64,000 nt of DNA from Odontocerum albicorne (Eukaryota > Arthropoda > Insecta > Trichoptera > Odontoceridae), in the NCBI GenBank assembly GCA_949825065.1, contig OX463842.1, forward strand, positions 34,526,480-34,590,479. The letters run 5' to 3'. Below are positions 48,101 to 62,640 of the stretch, in pieces; positions within the stretch are counted from its first letter, which is position 1; the number at the start of each line of letters is the position of its first letter. Below the pieces are notes generated by a model. The model made no database searches. It was given only the letters and a program-made list of their open reading frames with translations, and was not told the DNA's origin. The translations under genes and the position numbers were made by a program.

Positions 48101-50045
48101 TGTTCTACATGTTTTCGTTCTTTTCGTCCCAGCCCTCAAATTTTGCGAAATCTCAATATTTTACGTCAATTTTTTCAGTTTGATTGCATTTTGAATACAA
48201 GAAACACGTTTTTCTCACGAAAATTTTAGGATTATAATTAATCTATTTTTTCCAGTTTGATTTGGACTAAAAATAACATGGTTTTCTTACGGAAATGTTT
48301 GGATTGTCAATGAACAATGACAAATACAGGATTTAACTGCATTCGCGTTTTTTATGATATAAAGCGAAAAAACCTCCAAAATTTGACTGAACCTTTTTTA
48401 GTAATTTACCGAAATTTCACACTTTTTACCCCAAAAACTGCCATTGACGACCAAGATAGCAATTGACATGTACAAAATCATACCAGAATTATTTATTGTT
48501 CTACATGTTTTCGTGCTTTTCGTTCCGACCCTCTAATTTTGCGAAATTTTAATATTTTATGTCAATTTTTTTCCGTTTAATTGCATTTTGAATACAAAAA
48601 ACCCTCTTATTTTGCGAAATCTGAATATTTTATGTCAATTTTTTTCCGTTTGATTGCATTTTGAATACAAAAAACACGTTATTCTTACGAAAATTTTATG
48701 ATTATAAATAAATTATGTCAAATGTGCGATCTAAAGGCATTCATATTCATTATGATATATAAAGCGACAAAACCTTCCAAAATTTGAACGAACTTTTTTG
48801 TTATTAATATACGGAAATTTCACACTTTTCACCCGAAAAAATTCCTTTGACGACCAAGTTAACAATTAACATGTACAAAATCATGCCAGAATTTTATTTG
48901 TTCTTTCGTGATTTTTTTCGCATCCATCTAATTTTGCGAAATCTTAATACTTGCATTTTGAATACAAAAAACACGTTTTTCTTTCGAAAATTTTAGGATT
49001 ATAAATAAGTCATGTCAAATGTGCGATTTAAAGATATTCGCGTTCATTATGATATAAAACGAAAAAAATTCCGAAATTTGAACGAACTTTTTTGTTATTA
49101 ATATACCGAAATTTCACACTTTTCACCCGAAAAAATTCAATTGATGACCAAGATAGAAATTAACATGTACAAAATCATGCCAGAATTTTTATTTGTTCTA
49201 CATGTTTTCGTGATTTTTGTTGCAGCCATCTTATTTTGCGAAATCTCTAAATTTTACGTCAATTTTTTTCAGGTTGATTGATTTGGACTAAATAAAAAAC
49301 GTTTTTCTTACGAAAATGTTTGGATTGTCAATGAACAATGACAAATACGCGATTTAACTGCATTCGCGTTGTTTATGATATAAAGCGAAAAAACCTCCAA
49401 AATTTGACTGAACCTTTGTTAGTAATTTACCGATATTTCACAATTTCACCCGAAAAAATGCCATTTACATACAAACACGTACAAAATCATGCCAGAATTA
49501 TTGCTTGTTCTACATGTTTTCGTGCTTTTCGTCCCAGCCCTCATATTTTGCGAAATCGCAATATTTTTTTCCGTTTTTTTTCCGTTTGATTGCATTTTGA
49601 ATACAAAAAACATGTTTTTCTTAAGATAATGTAAGGATTATAAATAAATCATGTCAAATGTGCGACAAAATGCCATTGACGACCAACTTAACAATTACCA
49701 TGTACCAAATCATGCCAGAATTTTTATTTGTTCTACATTATTTTCGTGCTTTTCGTTCCAACCTTCTAATTTATCGTAATCTCAATATTTTACGTCAATT
49801 TTTTCCAGTTTAATTGACTTGGACTAAAAAAAACACGATTTTCTCACGAAAATGTTTGGATTGTCAATGAACAAATGACAAATACGCGATTTAAATGCAT
49901 TCGCGTTATTTACGATATAAATTGAAAAAACTTCCAAAATTTGACTGAACCTTTGTTAGAAATACACCGAAATTTCACACTTTTTACCCAAAAAACTGCC
50001 ATTGACGACCAGGATAGCAATTAACATGTACAAATTTATATCATA
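42150..50045 (+). repeat. 9.93-kb higher-order repeat, copy 2
   Basis: Near-identical to 32,225-40,125. Two structural differences stand out: a patch at 45,157-45,180, and a loss of about 30 bp at 48,950 where AATACTT joins GCATTTTG directly. A small TTTCCGTTT doubling at 49,565-49,590 is also absent from copy 1. The block includes a complete 2.55-kb unit and a second partial one. Confidence 0.93.
45157..45180 (+). other. Patch distinguishing the two 9.93-kb copies
   Basis: Copy 1 reads TTTTTCGCATCTATTTAATTT near 35,225. Copy 2 instead reads CGCATTTTGAATAC, then AAAAAACCCTCTAATTTT. This net 15-bp gain changes the offset from 9,925 to 9,940. The inserted text equals the junction of a collapsed 72-bp unit, so it looks like a short conversion or template-switch tract from another monomer. 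Confidence 0.82.
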
Positions 50046-53000
50046 ATATAAAACGAAAAAACTTCCAAAATTTGAACGAACTTTTTTGATATTAATATAC
50101 CGAAATTTCAAACTTTTCAGTCGAAAAAATGCCATTGACGACCAAGTTTACAAATTACATGTACAAAATCATGCCAGAATTATTATTTGTTCTACATGTT
50201 CTCGCGCTTTTCGTCCCAGCCCTCAAATTTTGTAGTGTAATACACCGAAATTTCACACTTTTTACCCAAAAAAACTGCCATTGACGACCAAGATTGCAAT
50301 AAACAGGTACAAAATCATGCCAGAATTTTTGTTTCTTCTACATGTTTTCGTGCTTTTCGTTCCAACCTTCTAATTTTGCGAAATCTTAATATTTTACGTC
50401 AATTTTTTTCCGTTTGATTGCATTTTGAATACAAGAAACTCGTTTTTCTCACGAAAATTTTAGGATTATAAAAATCAATTTTTTCCAGTTTGATTGATTT
50501 GGACTAAAAATAACATGTTTTTTTTTACGAAAATGTTTAAATTGTCGATAAACAATGACAAATACGGGATTTAAACGCATTCGCGTTATTTATGATATAA
50601 AGCGAAAAAACCTCCAAAATTTGACTGAACCTTTGTTAGTAATTTCCCGAAATTTCACACTTTTCACCCGAAAAAATGCCATTTACGACTAAGTCAACAA
50701 TTAACACGTACAAAATCATGCCAGAATTATTATTTGTTCTACATGTTTTCGTCCCAGCTCTCATATTTTGCGAAATCTCAATATTTTACGTCAATTTTTT
50801 TCCGTTTGATGGCATTTTAAATACAAAAAACACGTTATTCTAACGAGAATTTTATGATTATAAATCAATTATGTCAAATGTGCGATCTAAAGGCATTCAT
50901 ATTCATTATGATATATAAAGCGAAAAAACCTTCCAAAATTTGAACGAACTTTTTTGTTATTAATATACGGAAATTTCACACTTTTCACCCGAAAAAATTC
51001 CATTGACGACCAAGCTAAGGTACTATTAACATTTACAAAATCATGCCCGAATTATTATTTGTTCTACATGTTTTCGTGCTTTTCGTTCCAACCCTCTATT
51101 TTTACGAAATCTCAATATTGTACATAATTTTTTTCCGTTTGATTGCATTTTGAATACAAAAAACACGTTATTCTTAAGAAAATTTTATGATTATAAATAA
51201 ATTATGTCAAATGTGCGATCTACAGGCATTCATATTCATTATGATATATAAAGCGAAAAAACCTTCCAAAATTTGAACGAACTTTTTTGTTATTAATATA
51301 CGGAAATTTCACACTTTTCACCCGAAAAAATTCTATTGACGACCAAGTTAACAATTAACATGTTAAAAATCATGCCAGAATTTTATTTTTTCTTTCGTTA
51401 TTTTTTTCGCATCCATCTAATTTTGCGAAATCTCAAAATTTTAGGTCAATTTTTATTCCATTCGATTGCTTTTTGAATACAAAAAACACGTTTTTCTTTC
51501 GAAAATTTTAGGATTATAAATGAATCATGTTGAATGTGCGATTTTAAGGCATTCGCGTGCATTATGATATAAAACGAAAAAACTTCCAAAATTTGAACGA
51601 ACTTTTTGTTATTAATATATGGAAATTTCACACTTTTCACCCGAAAAAATGCATTGACGACCAAATTTACTAGTAAGATGTACAAAATCATGCCAGAATT
51701 TTTATTTGTTCTACATGTTTTCGTGATTTTTGTCGCAGCCATCGAATTTTGCGAAATCTCAATATTTTACGTAAATTTTTTTCAGGTTGATTGATTTGGA
51801 CTAAATAAAACACGTTTTTCTTACGAAAATGTTAAGATTATAAAAAATCAATTTTTTCCAGTTTGATTGATTTGGACTAAAAATAACATGTTTTTCTTAC
51901 GAAAATGTTTGGATTGTCAATGAACAATGACAAATACGGGATTTAACCGCATTCGCGTTATTTATGATATAAAGCGAAAAATCCTCCAAAATTTGACTGA
52001 ACTTTTGTTAGTAATACACCGAAATTTCACACTTTTCACCCGACAAAATGCCATTGACGTCCAAGTTAACAATTGACATGTACAAAATCATGCCAGAATT
52101 ATTATTTGTTTTACATGTTTTCGTGCTTTTCGTTCCAACCTTCTAATTTTGCAAAATCTTAATATTTTACGTCAATTTTTTTCCGTTTGATTGCATTTTG
52201 AATACAAGAAACTCGTTTTTCTCACGAAAATTTTAGGATTATAAAAATCAATTTTTTCCAGTTTGATTGATTTGGACTAAAAATAACATGTTTTTCTTAC
52301 GAAAATGTTTAAATTGTCGATAAACAATGACAAATACTGGATTTAAACGCATTCGCGTTATTTATGATATAAAGCGAAAAAACCTCCAAAATTTGACTGA
52401 ACCTTTGTTAGTAATTTCCCGAAATTTCCCACTTTTCACCCGAAAAAATGCCATTTACGACTAAGTCAACAATTAACACGTACAAAATCATGCCAGAATT
52501 ATTATTTGTTCTACATGTTTTCGTGCTTTTCATCCCAGCCCTCATATTTTGCGAAATCTCAATATTTAAAGGTCAATTTTTTTTCCATTCGATTACATTT
52601 TGAATACAAAAAACACGTTTTTCTTTCGAAAATTTTAGGGTTATAAATAAATCATGTCAAATGTGCGATTTAAAGGAATTCGCGTTCATTATGATATAAA
52701 ACGAAAAAACTTCCAAAATTTGAACGTACATTTTTGTTATTAATATATGGAAATTTCACACTTTTCACCCGAAAAAATGCCATTGACGTCCAAGTTAACA
52801 ATTGACGTGTACAAAATCATGCCAGAATTTTATTTGTTCTACATGTTTTCGTGATTTTGGTCGCAGCCATCTAATTTTGCGAAATCTCAATATTTTACGT
52901 CAATTTTTTTCCGTTTGATTGATTTGGACTGAAAAAAAAACCGTTTTCCTCACGAAAATGTTTGGATTGTCAATAAAAAAATACGCGATTTAAACGCATT

Positions 53001-54466
53001 CAAGTAACTTATGATATAAAGCGAAAAAACCTCCAAAATTTGACTGAACCTTTGTTAGTAATACACCGAAATTTCACACTTTTTACCCGAAAAAACTGCC
53101 ATTGACGACCAAGATTGCAATTAACATGTAAAAAATCATGCCAGAATTTTTATTTGATCTACATTATTTTCGTGCTTTTCGTTCCAACCTTCTAATTTAT
53201 CGTAATCTCAATATTTTACTTCAATTTTTTCCAAATTAATTGACTTGGACTAAAAAAAACACGATTTTCTCGAGAAAATGTTTGGATTGTCAATGAACAA
53301 ATGACAAATGCGCGATTTAAATGCATTTAAGATAAAAATTGAAAAAAATTCCAAAATTTGACTGAACCTTTGTTAGAAATACACCGAAATTTCACACTTT
53401 TTACCCAAAAAACTGCCATTGACGACCAGGATAGCAAATAACATGTACAAATTTATATCATAATATAAAACGAAAAAACTTCCAAAATTTGAACGAACTT
53501 TTTTGTTATTAATATACCGAAATTTCAAACTTTTCACCCGAAAAAGTGCCATTGACGACCAAGTTAACAATTAACATGTACAAAATCATGCCAGAATTAT
53601 TTTTTCTACATGTTTTCGCGCTTTTCGTCCCAGCCCTGAAATTTTGTAGTGTAATACACCGAAATTTCCCACTTTTTACCCAAAAAAACTGCCATTGACG
53701 ACCAAGATTGCAATTAAGAGGTACAAAATCATGCCAGAATTTTTATTTCTTCTACATGTTTTCGTGCTTTTCGTTCCAACCTTCTAATTTTGCGAAATCT
53801 CAATATTTTACGTCAATTTTTTTCCGTTTGATTGCATTTTGAATACAAGAAGCTCGTTTCTCTCACGAAAATTTAAGGATTATAAAAAGTCAATTTTTTC
53901 CAGTTTGATTGATTTGGACTAAAAATAACATGTTTTTCTAACGAAAATGTTTGGATTGTCAATGAACAATGACAAATACGGGATTTAACCGCATTCGCGT
54001 TATTTAAGATATAAATTGAAAAAACTTCCAAAATTTGACTGAACCTTTGTTAGTAATTTACCGAAATTTCCCACTTTTCACCCGAAAAAATGCAATTAAC
54101 GACCAAGTTAACAATTAACACGTACAAAATCATGCCAGAATTATTATTTGTTCTACATGTTTTCGCGCTTTTCGTCCCAGCCCTCCAATTTTGAAGTGTA
54201 ATACACCGAAATTTCACACTTTTTACCCAAAAAAACTGCCATTGACGAACAAGGTTGCAATTAACAGGTACAAAATCATGCCAGAATTTTTATTTCTTCT
54301 ACATGTTTTCGTGCTTTTCGTTCCAACCTTCTAATTTTGCGCAATCTCAATATTTTACGTCAATTTTTTTCCGTTTGATTGTATTTTAAATACAAGAAAC
54401 TAGTTTTTCTCACGAAAATTTTTAAATTATAAAATATAATTTTTTTCCAGTTTGATTGATTTGGAC
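50046..54466 (+). repeat. Satellite block partly repeated 7,187 bp downstream
   Basis: 49,970-52,080 recurs at 57,150-59,270 at a constant offset of 7,187 bp (shared AGTAATTTCCCGAAATTT, CAAGCTAAGGTACTATTAAC, CATGTTGA.TGTGCG). 52,080-54,466 is a further run of standard and long monomers. Short AACCTTCTAATTTTG-type monomers and TTTTGTAGTGTAATACACC fusions are frequent here. No gene. Confidence 0.87.
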
Positions 54467-55542
54467 TAAAAATAACACGTTTATCTTACGAAAATGTTTG
54501 GATTGTCAATTAACAAGTACAAATACGGGATTTAACCGCATTCGCGTTATTTATGATATAAAGCGAAAAAACCTCCAAAATTTGACTGAACCTTTGTTAG
54601 AAATTTACCGAAATTTCACACTTTTCACCCGAAAAAATGCCATTTACGAATAAGTAAACAATTAACACGCACAAAATCATGCCAGATATTATAATTTGTT
54701 CTACATAGTTTCGTGCTTTTCGTCCCAGCCCTCAAATTTTTGGAAATCTCAATATACTAACGTCAATTTTTTCCGTTTGATTGCATTATGAATACAAAAA
54801 ACACGTTTTTCTCACGAAAATTTTAGGATTATAATAAATCTATTTTTTCCAGTTTGATTTGGACTAAAAAAAACATGATTTTCTTACGGAAATGTTTGGA
54901 TTGTCAATGAACAATGACAAATACAGGTTTTAACCGCATTCGCGTTTTTTGTGATATAAAGCGAAAAAACCTCCAAAATTTGACTGAACCTTTTTTAGTA
55001 ATTTACCGAAATTTCACACTTTTTACCCAAAAAACTGCCATTGACGACCAGGATAGCAATTAACATGTACAAATTTATATCATAATATAAAACGAAAAAA
55101 CTTCCAAAATTTGAACGAACTTTTTTGTTATTAATATACCGAAATTTCAAACTTTAAGCCGAAAAAATGCCATTGACGACCAAGTTAACAATTAACATGT
55201 ACAAAATCATGCCAGAATTATTATTTGTTCTACATATTTTCGCGCTTTTCGTCCCAGCCTTCAAATTTTGTAGTGTAATACACCGAAATTTCACACTTTT
55301 TACCCAAAAAAACTGCCTTGACGACCAAGATTGCAATTAACAGGTACAAAATCATGCCAGAATTTTTATTTCTTCTACATGTTTTCGTGCTTTTCGTTCC
55401 AACCTTCTAATTTTGCGAAATCTCAATAGTTTACGTCAATTTTTATCCGTTTGATTGCATTTTGAATACAAGAAACTCGTTTTTCTCACGAAAATTTTAG
55501 GATTATAAAAAATAAATTTTTTCCAGTTTGATCGATTTGGAC
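54467..55542 (+). repeat. 1,076-bp tandem unit, copy 1
   Basis: GGACTAAAAATAACACG starts at 54,467, 55,543 and 56,619, 1,076 bp apart each time. The unit holds a long monomer (AACAAGTACAAATACGGG), a GATATTATAATTTG variant, a GGTTTTAACCGCATTCG monomer, an AAATTTATATCATAATATAA block and a TTTTGTAGTGTAATACACC fusion. Copies 1 and 2 differ at only a few bases that I could see. Confidence 0.9.
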
Positions 55543-56618
55543 TAAAAATAACACGTTTTTCTTACGAAAATGTTTGGATTGTCAATTAACAAGTACAAAT
55601 ACGGGATTTAACCGCATTCGTGTTATTTATGATATAAAGCGAAAAAACCTCCAAAATTTGACTGAACCTTTGTTAGAAATTTACCGAAATTTCACACTTT
55701 TCACCCGAAAAAATGCCATTTACGAATAAGTAAACAATTAACACGCACAAAATCATGCCAGATATTATAATTTGTTCTACATAGTTTCGTGCTTTTCGTC
55801 CCAGCCCTCAAATTTTTGGAAATCTCAATATACTAACGTCAATTTTTTCCGTTTGATTGCATTATGAATACAAAAAACACGTTTTTCTCACGAAAATTTT
55901 AGGATTATAATAAATCTATTTTTTCCAGTTTGATTTGGACTAAAAAAAACATGATTTTCTTACGGAAATGTTTGGATTGTCAATGAACAATGACAAATAC
56001 AGGTTTTAACCGCATTCGCGTTTTTTGTGATATAAAGCGAAAAAACCTCCAAAATTTGACTGAACCTTTTTTAGTAATTTACCGAAATTTCACACTTTTT
56101 ACCCAAAAAACTGCCATTGACGACCAGGATAGCAATTAACATGTACAAATTTATATCATAATATAAAACGAAAAAACTTCCGAAATTTGAACGAACTTTT
56201 TTGTTATTAATATACCGAAATTTCAAACTTTAAGCCGAAAAAATGCCATTGACGACCAAGTTAACAATTAACATGTACAAAATCATGCCAGAATTATTAT
56301 TTGTTCTACATATTTTCGCGCTTTTCGTCCCAGCCTTCAAATTTTGTAGTGTAATACACCGAAATTTCACACTTTTTACCCAAAAAAACTGCCTTGACGA
56401 CCAAGATTGCAATTAACAGGTACAAAATCATGCCAGAATTTTTATTTCTTCTACATGTTTTCGTGCTTTTCGTTCCAACCTTCTAATTTTGCGAAATCTC
56501 AATAGTTTACGTCAATTTTTATCCGTTTGATTGCATTTTGAATACAAGAAACTCGTTTTTCTCACGAAAATTTTAGGATTATAAAAAATAAATTTTTTCC
56601 AGTTTGATCGATTTGGAC
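55543..56618 (+). repeat. 1,076-bp tandem unit, copy 2
   Basis: Almost identical to 54,467-55,542. Noted differences are TTTTTCTTACG for TTTATCTTACG, GCATTCGTGTT for GCATTCGCGTT, and TTCCGAAATTTG for TTCCAAAATTTG. The 60-codon minus-strand frame at 55,154-55,336 repeats exactly at 56,230-56,412. It is satellite sequence and not a gene. Confidence 0.9.
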
Positions 56619-57149
56619 TAAAAATAACACGTTTTTCTTACGAAAATGTTTGGATTGTCAATTAACAAGTACAAATACGGGATTTAACCGCATTTGCGTT
56701 ATTTATGATATAAAGCGAAAAAACCTCCAAAATTTGACTGAACCTTTGTTAGAAATTTACCGAAATTTCACACTTTTCACCCGAAAAAATGCCATTAACG
56801 ACTAAGTTAACAATTAACACGTACAAAATCATGCCAGATATAATAATTTTTTCAACATGTTGTCGTGCTTTTCGTCCCAGCCCTCAAATTTTGCGAAATC
56901 TCAATATTGTACGTCAATTTTTGCCGTTTGATTGCATTTTGAATACAAAAAACACGTTTCTCTCACGAAAATTTTAGGATTATAATAAATCGTTTTTTTT
57001 CCAGTTTGATTTGGACTAAAAATAACATGGTTTTCATACGAAAATGTTTGGATTGTCAATGAACAATGACAAATACAGGTTTTAACCGCATTCGCGTTTT
57101 TTGTGATATAAAGCGAAAAAACCTCCAAAATTTGACTGAAGCTTTTTTG
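56619..57149 (+). repeat. 1,076-bp tandem unit, copy 3 (diverging, partial)
   Basis: Starts with the same GGACTAAAAATAACACG but accumulates differences quickly: ATTAACGACTAAGTTAAC for ATTTACGAATAAGTAAAC, CAACATGTTGTCGTGC for CTACATAGTTTCGTGC, and ATACGAAAATG for TTACGGAAATG. It then merges into the block that matches 49,970 onward. Confidence 0.82.
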
Positions 57150-59270
57150 GTAATTTACCGAAATTTCACACTTTTTACCCAAAAAACTGCCATTGACGAC
57201 CAGGATAGCAATTAACATGTACAAATTTATATCATAATATAAAACGAAAAAACTTCCAAAATTTGAACGAACTTTTTTGTTATTAATATACCGAAATTTC
57301 AAACTGTTTACCCGAAAAAATGCCATTGACGACCAAGTTTACAATTTACATGTACAAAATCATGCCAGAATTATTTCTTCTACATGTTTTCGTGCTTTTC
57401 GTCCCAGCCCTGAAATTTTGTAGTGTAATACACCGAAATTTCCCACTTTTTACCCAAAAAAACTGCCATTGACGACCAAGATTGCAATTAACAGGTACAA
57501 AATCATGCCAGAATTTTTGTTTCTTCTACATGTTTTCGTGCTTTTCGTTCCAACCTTCTAATTTTGCGAAATCTCAATATTTTACGTCAATTTTTTTCCG
57601 TTTGATTGCATTTTGAATACAAGAAACTCGTTTTTCTCACGAAAATTTTAGGATTATAAAAATCAATTTTTTCCAGTTTGATTGATTTGGACTAAAAATA
57701 ACATGTTTTTCTTACGAAAATGTTTAAATTGTCGATAAACAATGACAAATACGGGATTTAAACGCATTCGCGTTATTTATGATATAAAGCGAAAAAACCT
57801 CCAAAATTTGACTGAACCTTTGTTAGTAATTTCCCGAAATTTCACACTTTTCACCCGAAAAAATGCCATTTACGACTAAGTCAACAATTAACACGTACAA
57901 AATCATGCCAGAATTATTATTTGTTCTACATGTTTTCGTCCCAGCTCTCATATTTTGCAAAATCTCAATATTTTACGTCAATTTTTTTCCGTTTAATGGC
58001 ATTTTAAATACAAAAAACACGTTATTCTAACGAGAATTTTATGATTATAAATAAATTATGTCAAATGTGCGATCTAAAGGCATTCATATTCATTATGATA
58101 TATAAAGCGAAAAAACCTTCCAAAATTTGAACGAACTTTTTTGTTATTAATATACGGAAATTTCACACTTTTCACCCGAAAAAATTCCATTGACGACCAA
58201 GCTAAGGTACTATTAACATTTACAAAATCATGCCAGAATTATTATTTGTTCTACATGTTTTCGTGCTTTTCGTTCCAACCCTCTATTTTTACGAAATCTC
58301 AATATTGTACATAATTTTTTTCCGTTTGATTGCATTTTGAATACAAAAAACACGTTATTCTTAAGAAAATTTTATGATTATAAATAAATTATGTCAAATG
58401 TGCGATCTACAGGCATTCATATTCATTATGATATATAAAGCGAAAAAACCTTCCAAAATTTGAACGAACTTTTTTGTTATTAATATACGGAAATTTCACA
58501 CTTTTCACCCGAAAAAATTCTATTGACGACCAAGTTAACAATTAACATGTACAAAATCATGCCAGAATTTTATTTTTTCTTTCGTTATTTTTTTCGCATC
58601 CATCTAATTTTGCGAAATCTCAAAATTTTAGGTCAATTTTTATTCCATTCGATTGCTTTTTGAATACAAAAAACACGTTTTTCTTTCGAAAATTTTAGGA
58701 TTATAAATAAATCATGTTGAGTGTGCGATTTAAAGGCATTCGCGTGCATTATGATATAAAACGAAAAAACCTCCAAAATTTGAACGAACTTTTTGTTATT
58801 AATATATGGAAATTTCACACTTTTCACCCGAAAAAATGCATTGACGACCAAGCTTACTAGTAAGATGTACAAAATCATGCCAGAATTTTTATTTGTTCTA
58901 CATGTTTTCGTGATTTTTGTCGCAGCCATCGAATTTTGCGAAATCTCAATATTTTACGTCAATTTTTTTCAGGTTGATTGATTTGGACTAAATAAAACAC
59001 GTTTTTCTTACGAAAATGTTAAGATTATAAAAAATCAATTTTTTCCAGTTTGATTGATTTGGACTAAAAATAACATGTTTTTCTTACGAAAATGTTTGGA
59101 TTGTCAATGAACAATGACAAATACGGGATTTAACCGCATTCGCGTTATTTATGATATAAAGCGAAAAAACCTCCAAAATTTGACTGAACCTTTGTTAGTA
59201 ATACACCGAAATTTCACACTTTTCACCCGACAAAATGCCATTGACGTCCAAGTTAACAATTGACATGTAC
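57150..59270 (+). repeat. Copy of 49.97-52.08 kb (offset 7,187 bp)
   Basis: Same order of monomers and the same rare variants as the upstream block, including the inserted GGTAC in CAAGCTAAGGTACTATT (51,015 and 58,201). A third GGTAC copy lies near 59,585. After 59,270 the sequence instead resembles 51,040 onward. Confidence 0.88.
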
Positions 59271-62200
59271 AAAATCATGCCAGAATGATTATTTGTTCTA
59301 CATGTTTTTGTGCTTTTCGTTCCAACCCTCTATTTTTACGAAATCTCAATATTGTACATAATTTTTTTCCGTTTGATTGCATTTTGAATACAAAAAACAC
59401 GTTATTCTTAAGAAAATTTTATGATTATAAATAAATTATATCAAATGTGCGATCTAAAGGCATTCATATTCATTATGATATATAAAGCGAAAAAACCTTC
59501 CAAAATTTGAACGAACTTTTTTGTTATTAATATACGGAAATTTCACACTTTTCACCCGAAAAAAATCCATCGACGACCAAGCTAAGGTACTATTAACATT
59601 TACAAAATCATGCCAGAATTTTTATTTGTTGTACATGTTTTCGTGATTTTTGTCGCAGCCATCTAATTTTGCGAAATCTCTATATTTTACGTCAATTTTT
59701 TTCAGGTTGATTGATTTGGACTAAATAAAAAACGTTTGGATTGTCAATGAACAATGGACAAATACGCGATTTAAACGCATTTGCGTTGTTTATGATATAA
59801 AGCGAAAAAACCTCCATAAATTGACTGAACCTTTGTTAGTAATTTACCGAAATTTCACACTTTTCACCAAAAAAAATGCCATTAACGACCAGGTTAACAA
59901 TTAACACGTACAAAATCATGCCAGAATTATTGTTTGTTCTACATGTCGTGCTTTTCGTCCCAGCCCTCATATTTTGCGAAATCTCAATATTTTAGGTCAA
60001 TTTTTTTTCGATTCGATTGCATTTTGAACACAAAAAACACGTTTTTCTTTCGAAAATTTTAGGATTATAAATAAATTATGTCAAATGTGCGATTTAAAGG
60101 CATTCGCGTTCATTATGATATAAAACGAACAAACTTTTAAAATTTGAACGAACTTTTTTATTAATAATATACGGAAATTTCACACTTTTCACCCGATAAA
60201 ATTCCATTGACGACCAAGTTAACAATTAACATGTACAAAATCATGCCAGAATTATTATTTGTTTTTCATGTTTTCGTGCTTTTCGTTCCAACCCTCTAAT
60301 TTTGCGAAATCTCAATATTTTACGTCAATTTTTTCCGTTTGATTGCATTTTGAATACAAAAAACACGTTTTTCTTACGAAAATGTTAAGATTATAAATAA
60401 ATCATCTCAAATGTGCGATTTATAGGCATTCGCGTTCATTATGATATTAAACGAAAAAACTTCCAAAATTTGAACGAAGTTTTTTGTTATTAATATACTG
60501 AAATTTCACACTTTTCACCCGTTAAAATGCCATTGACGACCAAGTTAACAATAAACATGCACAAAATCATGCCCGAATTATTATTTGTTCTACATGTTTT
60601 CGTGCTTTTCGTTCCAACCCTCTATTTTTGCGAAATCTCAATATTTTACATCAATTTTTTCCTTTTGATTTCATTTTTAATACAAAAAACATGTTTTTCT
60701 TACGAAAATGTAAGGATTATAAATAAATCATGTCAAATGTGCGAAAAAATGCCATTGACGACCAACTTAACAATTACCATGTACAAAATCATGCCAGAAT
60801 TTTTATTTGTTCTACATGTTTTCGTGCTTTTCGTCTAAGCCCTCAAATTTTGTGAAATCTCAATATTTTACGTCAATTTTTTCCAGTTTGATTGATTTGG
60901 ACTAAAAAAAACACGTTTTTCTTACGAAAATGTTTGGATTGTCAATGAACAATGACAAATACGCGATTTAAACGCATTCGCGTTATTTATGATACAAAGC
61001 GAAAAAACCTCCAAAATTTGACTGAACCTTTGTTAGTAATACACCGATATTTTACACTTTTTACGCAAAAAACTGCCATTGACGACCAAGATAGAAATTA
61101 ACCACGTACAAAATCATGCGAGAATTATTATTTGTTCTATTGTACATGTTTTCGTGCTTTTCGTTCCAACCCTCTAATTTTGCGAAATCTTAATATTTTA
61201 CGTCAATTTTTTCCGTTTGAGTGCATTTTGAATACAAAAAACACGTTTTTCTTACGAAAATGTTAAGATTATAAATTAATAATTTGATTGCATTTTTAAA
61301 TAAAAAACACGTTTTTCTTACGAAAATTTTATGATTATAAATAAATTATGTCAAATGTGCGATCTAAAGGCATTCATTTTCATATTCATAAAGCGAAAAA
61401 ACTTCTAAAATTGGAACAAACTGTTTTTTTTATTAATATACTGAAATTTCACACTTTTCACCCGAAAAAATTCCATTGACGACCAAGCTAACTATTAACA
61501 TGTACAAAATCATGCCAGAATTTTTATTTGTTCTACATGTTTTCGTGATTTTTGTCGCAGCCATCTAATTTTGCGAAATCTCAATATTTTACGTAAATTT
61601 TTTTCAGGTTGATTGATTTGGACTAAATAAAACACGTTTTTCTTACGAAAATGTTTGGATTGTGTATGAACAATGACAAATACGCGATTTAATTGCATTC
61701 GCGTTGTTTATGATATAAAGCGAAAAAACCTCCAATTTTTGACTGAACCTTTGTTAGTAATTTACCGAAATTTCACACTTTTTACCCCAAAAACTGCCAT
61801 TGACGACCAAGATAGCAATTAACATGTACAAAATCATACCAGAATTATTGGTTGTTCTACATTTGTTTGTTCTGGTTTTCGTGCTTTTCGTTCCAACCCT
61901 CTAATTTTGCGAAATCTCAATATTTTACGTCAATTTTTTTCCGTTTGATTGCATTTTGAATACAAAAAACACGTTTTTCTTACGAAAATGTTAAGATTAT
62001 AAATAAATAATTTGATTGCATTTTTAAATAAAAAACACGTTTTTCTTACGAAAATTTTATGATTATAAATAAATTATGTCAAATGTGCGATCTAAAGGCA
62101 TTCATATTCATTATGATATAAAGCGAAAAAACTTCCAAAATTTGAACGAACTTTTTCGTTATTAATATACCGAAATTTCACACTTTTCACCCGAAAAAAT

Positions 62201-62640
62201 TCCATTGACGACCAAGTTAACAATTAACATGTACAAAATCATACCAGAATTTTATTTGTTCTACATGTTTTCGTGATTTTTGTCGCAGCCATCTAATTTT
62301 GCGAAATCTCAATATTTTACGTAAATTTTTTTCAGGTTGATTGATTTGGACTAAATAAAACGCGTTTTTTTTTACGAAAATGTTTGGATTGTCAATGAAC
62401 AATGACAAATACGCGATTTAATTGCATTCGCGTTGTTTATGATATAAAGCGAAAAAACCTCCAAATTTTGACTGAACCTTTGTTAGTAATTTACCGAAAT
62501 TTCACACTTTTTACCCCAAAAACTGCCATTTACGACCAAGATTGCAATTAACATGTACAAAATCATGCCAGAATTATTATTTGTTCGTCATGTTTTTGTG
62601 CTTTTCGTCCCAGCCGCCAAATTTTGCGAAATTTTAATAT
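59271..62640 (+). repeat. Distal satellite block with less ordered monomers
   Basis: Standard, short (junction near 60,740) and compact monomers without a clear long period. One 728-bp repeat is present: AATTTGATTG at 61,281 and 62,009, with matching flanks. Small unique lesions appear: CATGTCGTGC lacking TTTT near 59,941, an extra ATTGT near 61,140, and a TTTGTTCT doubling near 61,862. No gene. Confidence 0.85.

Noticed and set aside
56901..57326. 141-codon minus-strand open frame
   Set aside because: It is satellite sequence read in reverse, and matching copies elsewhere are interrupted. No domain is recognisable.
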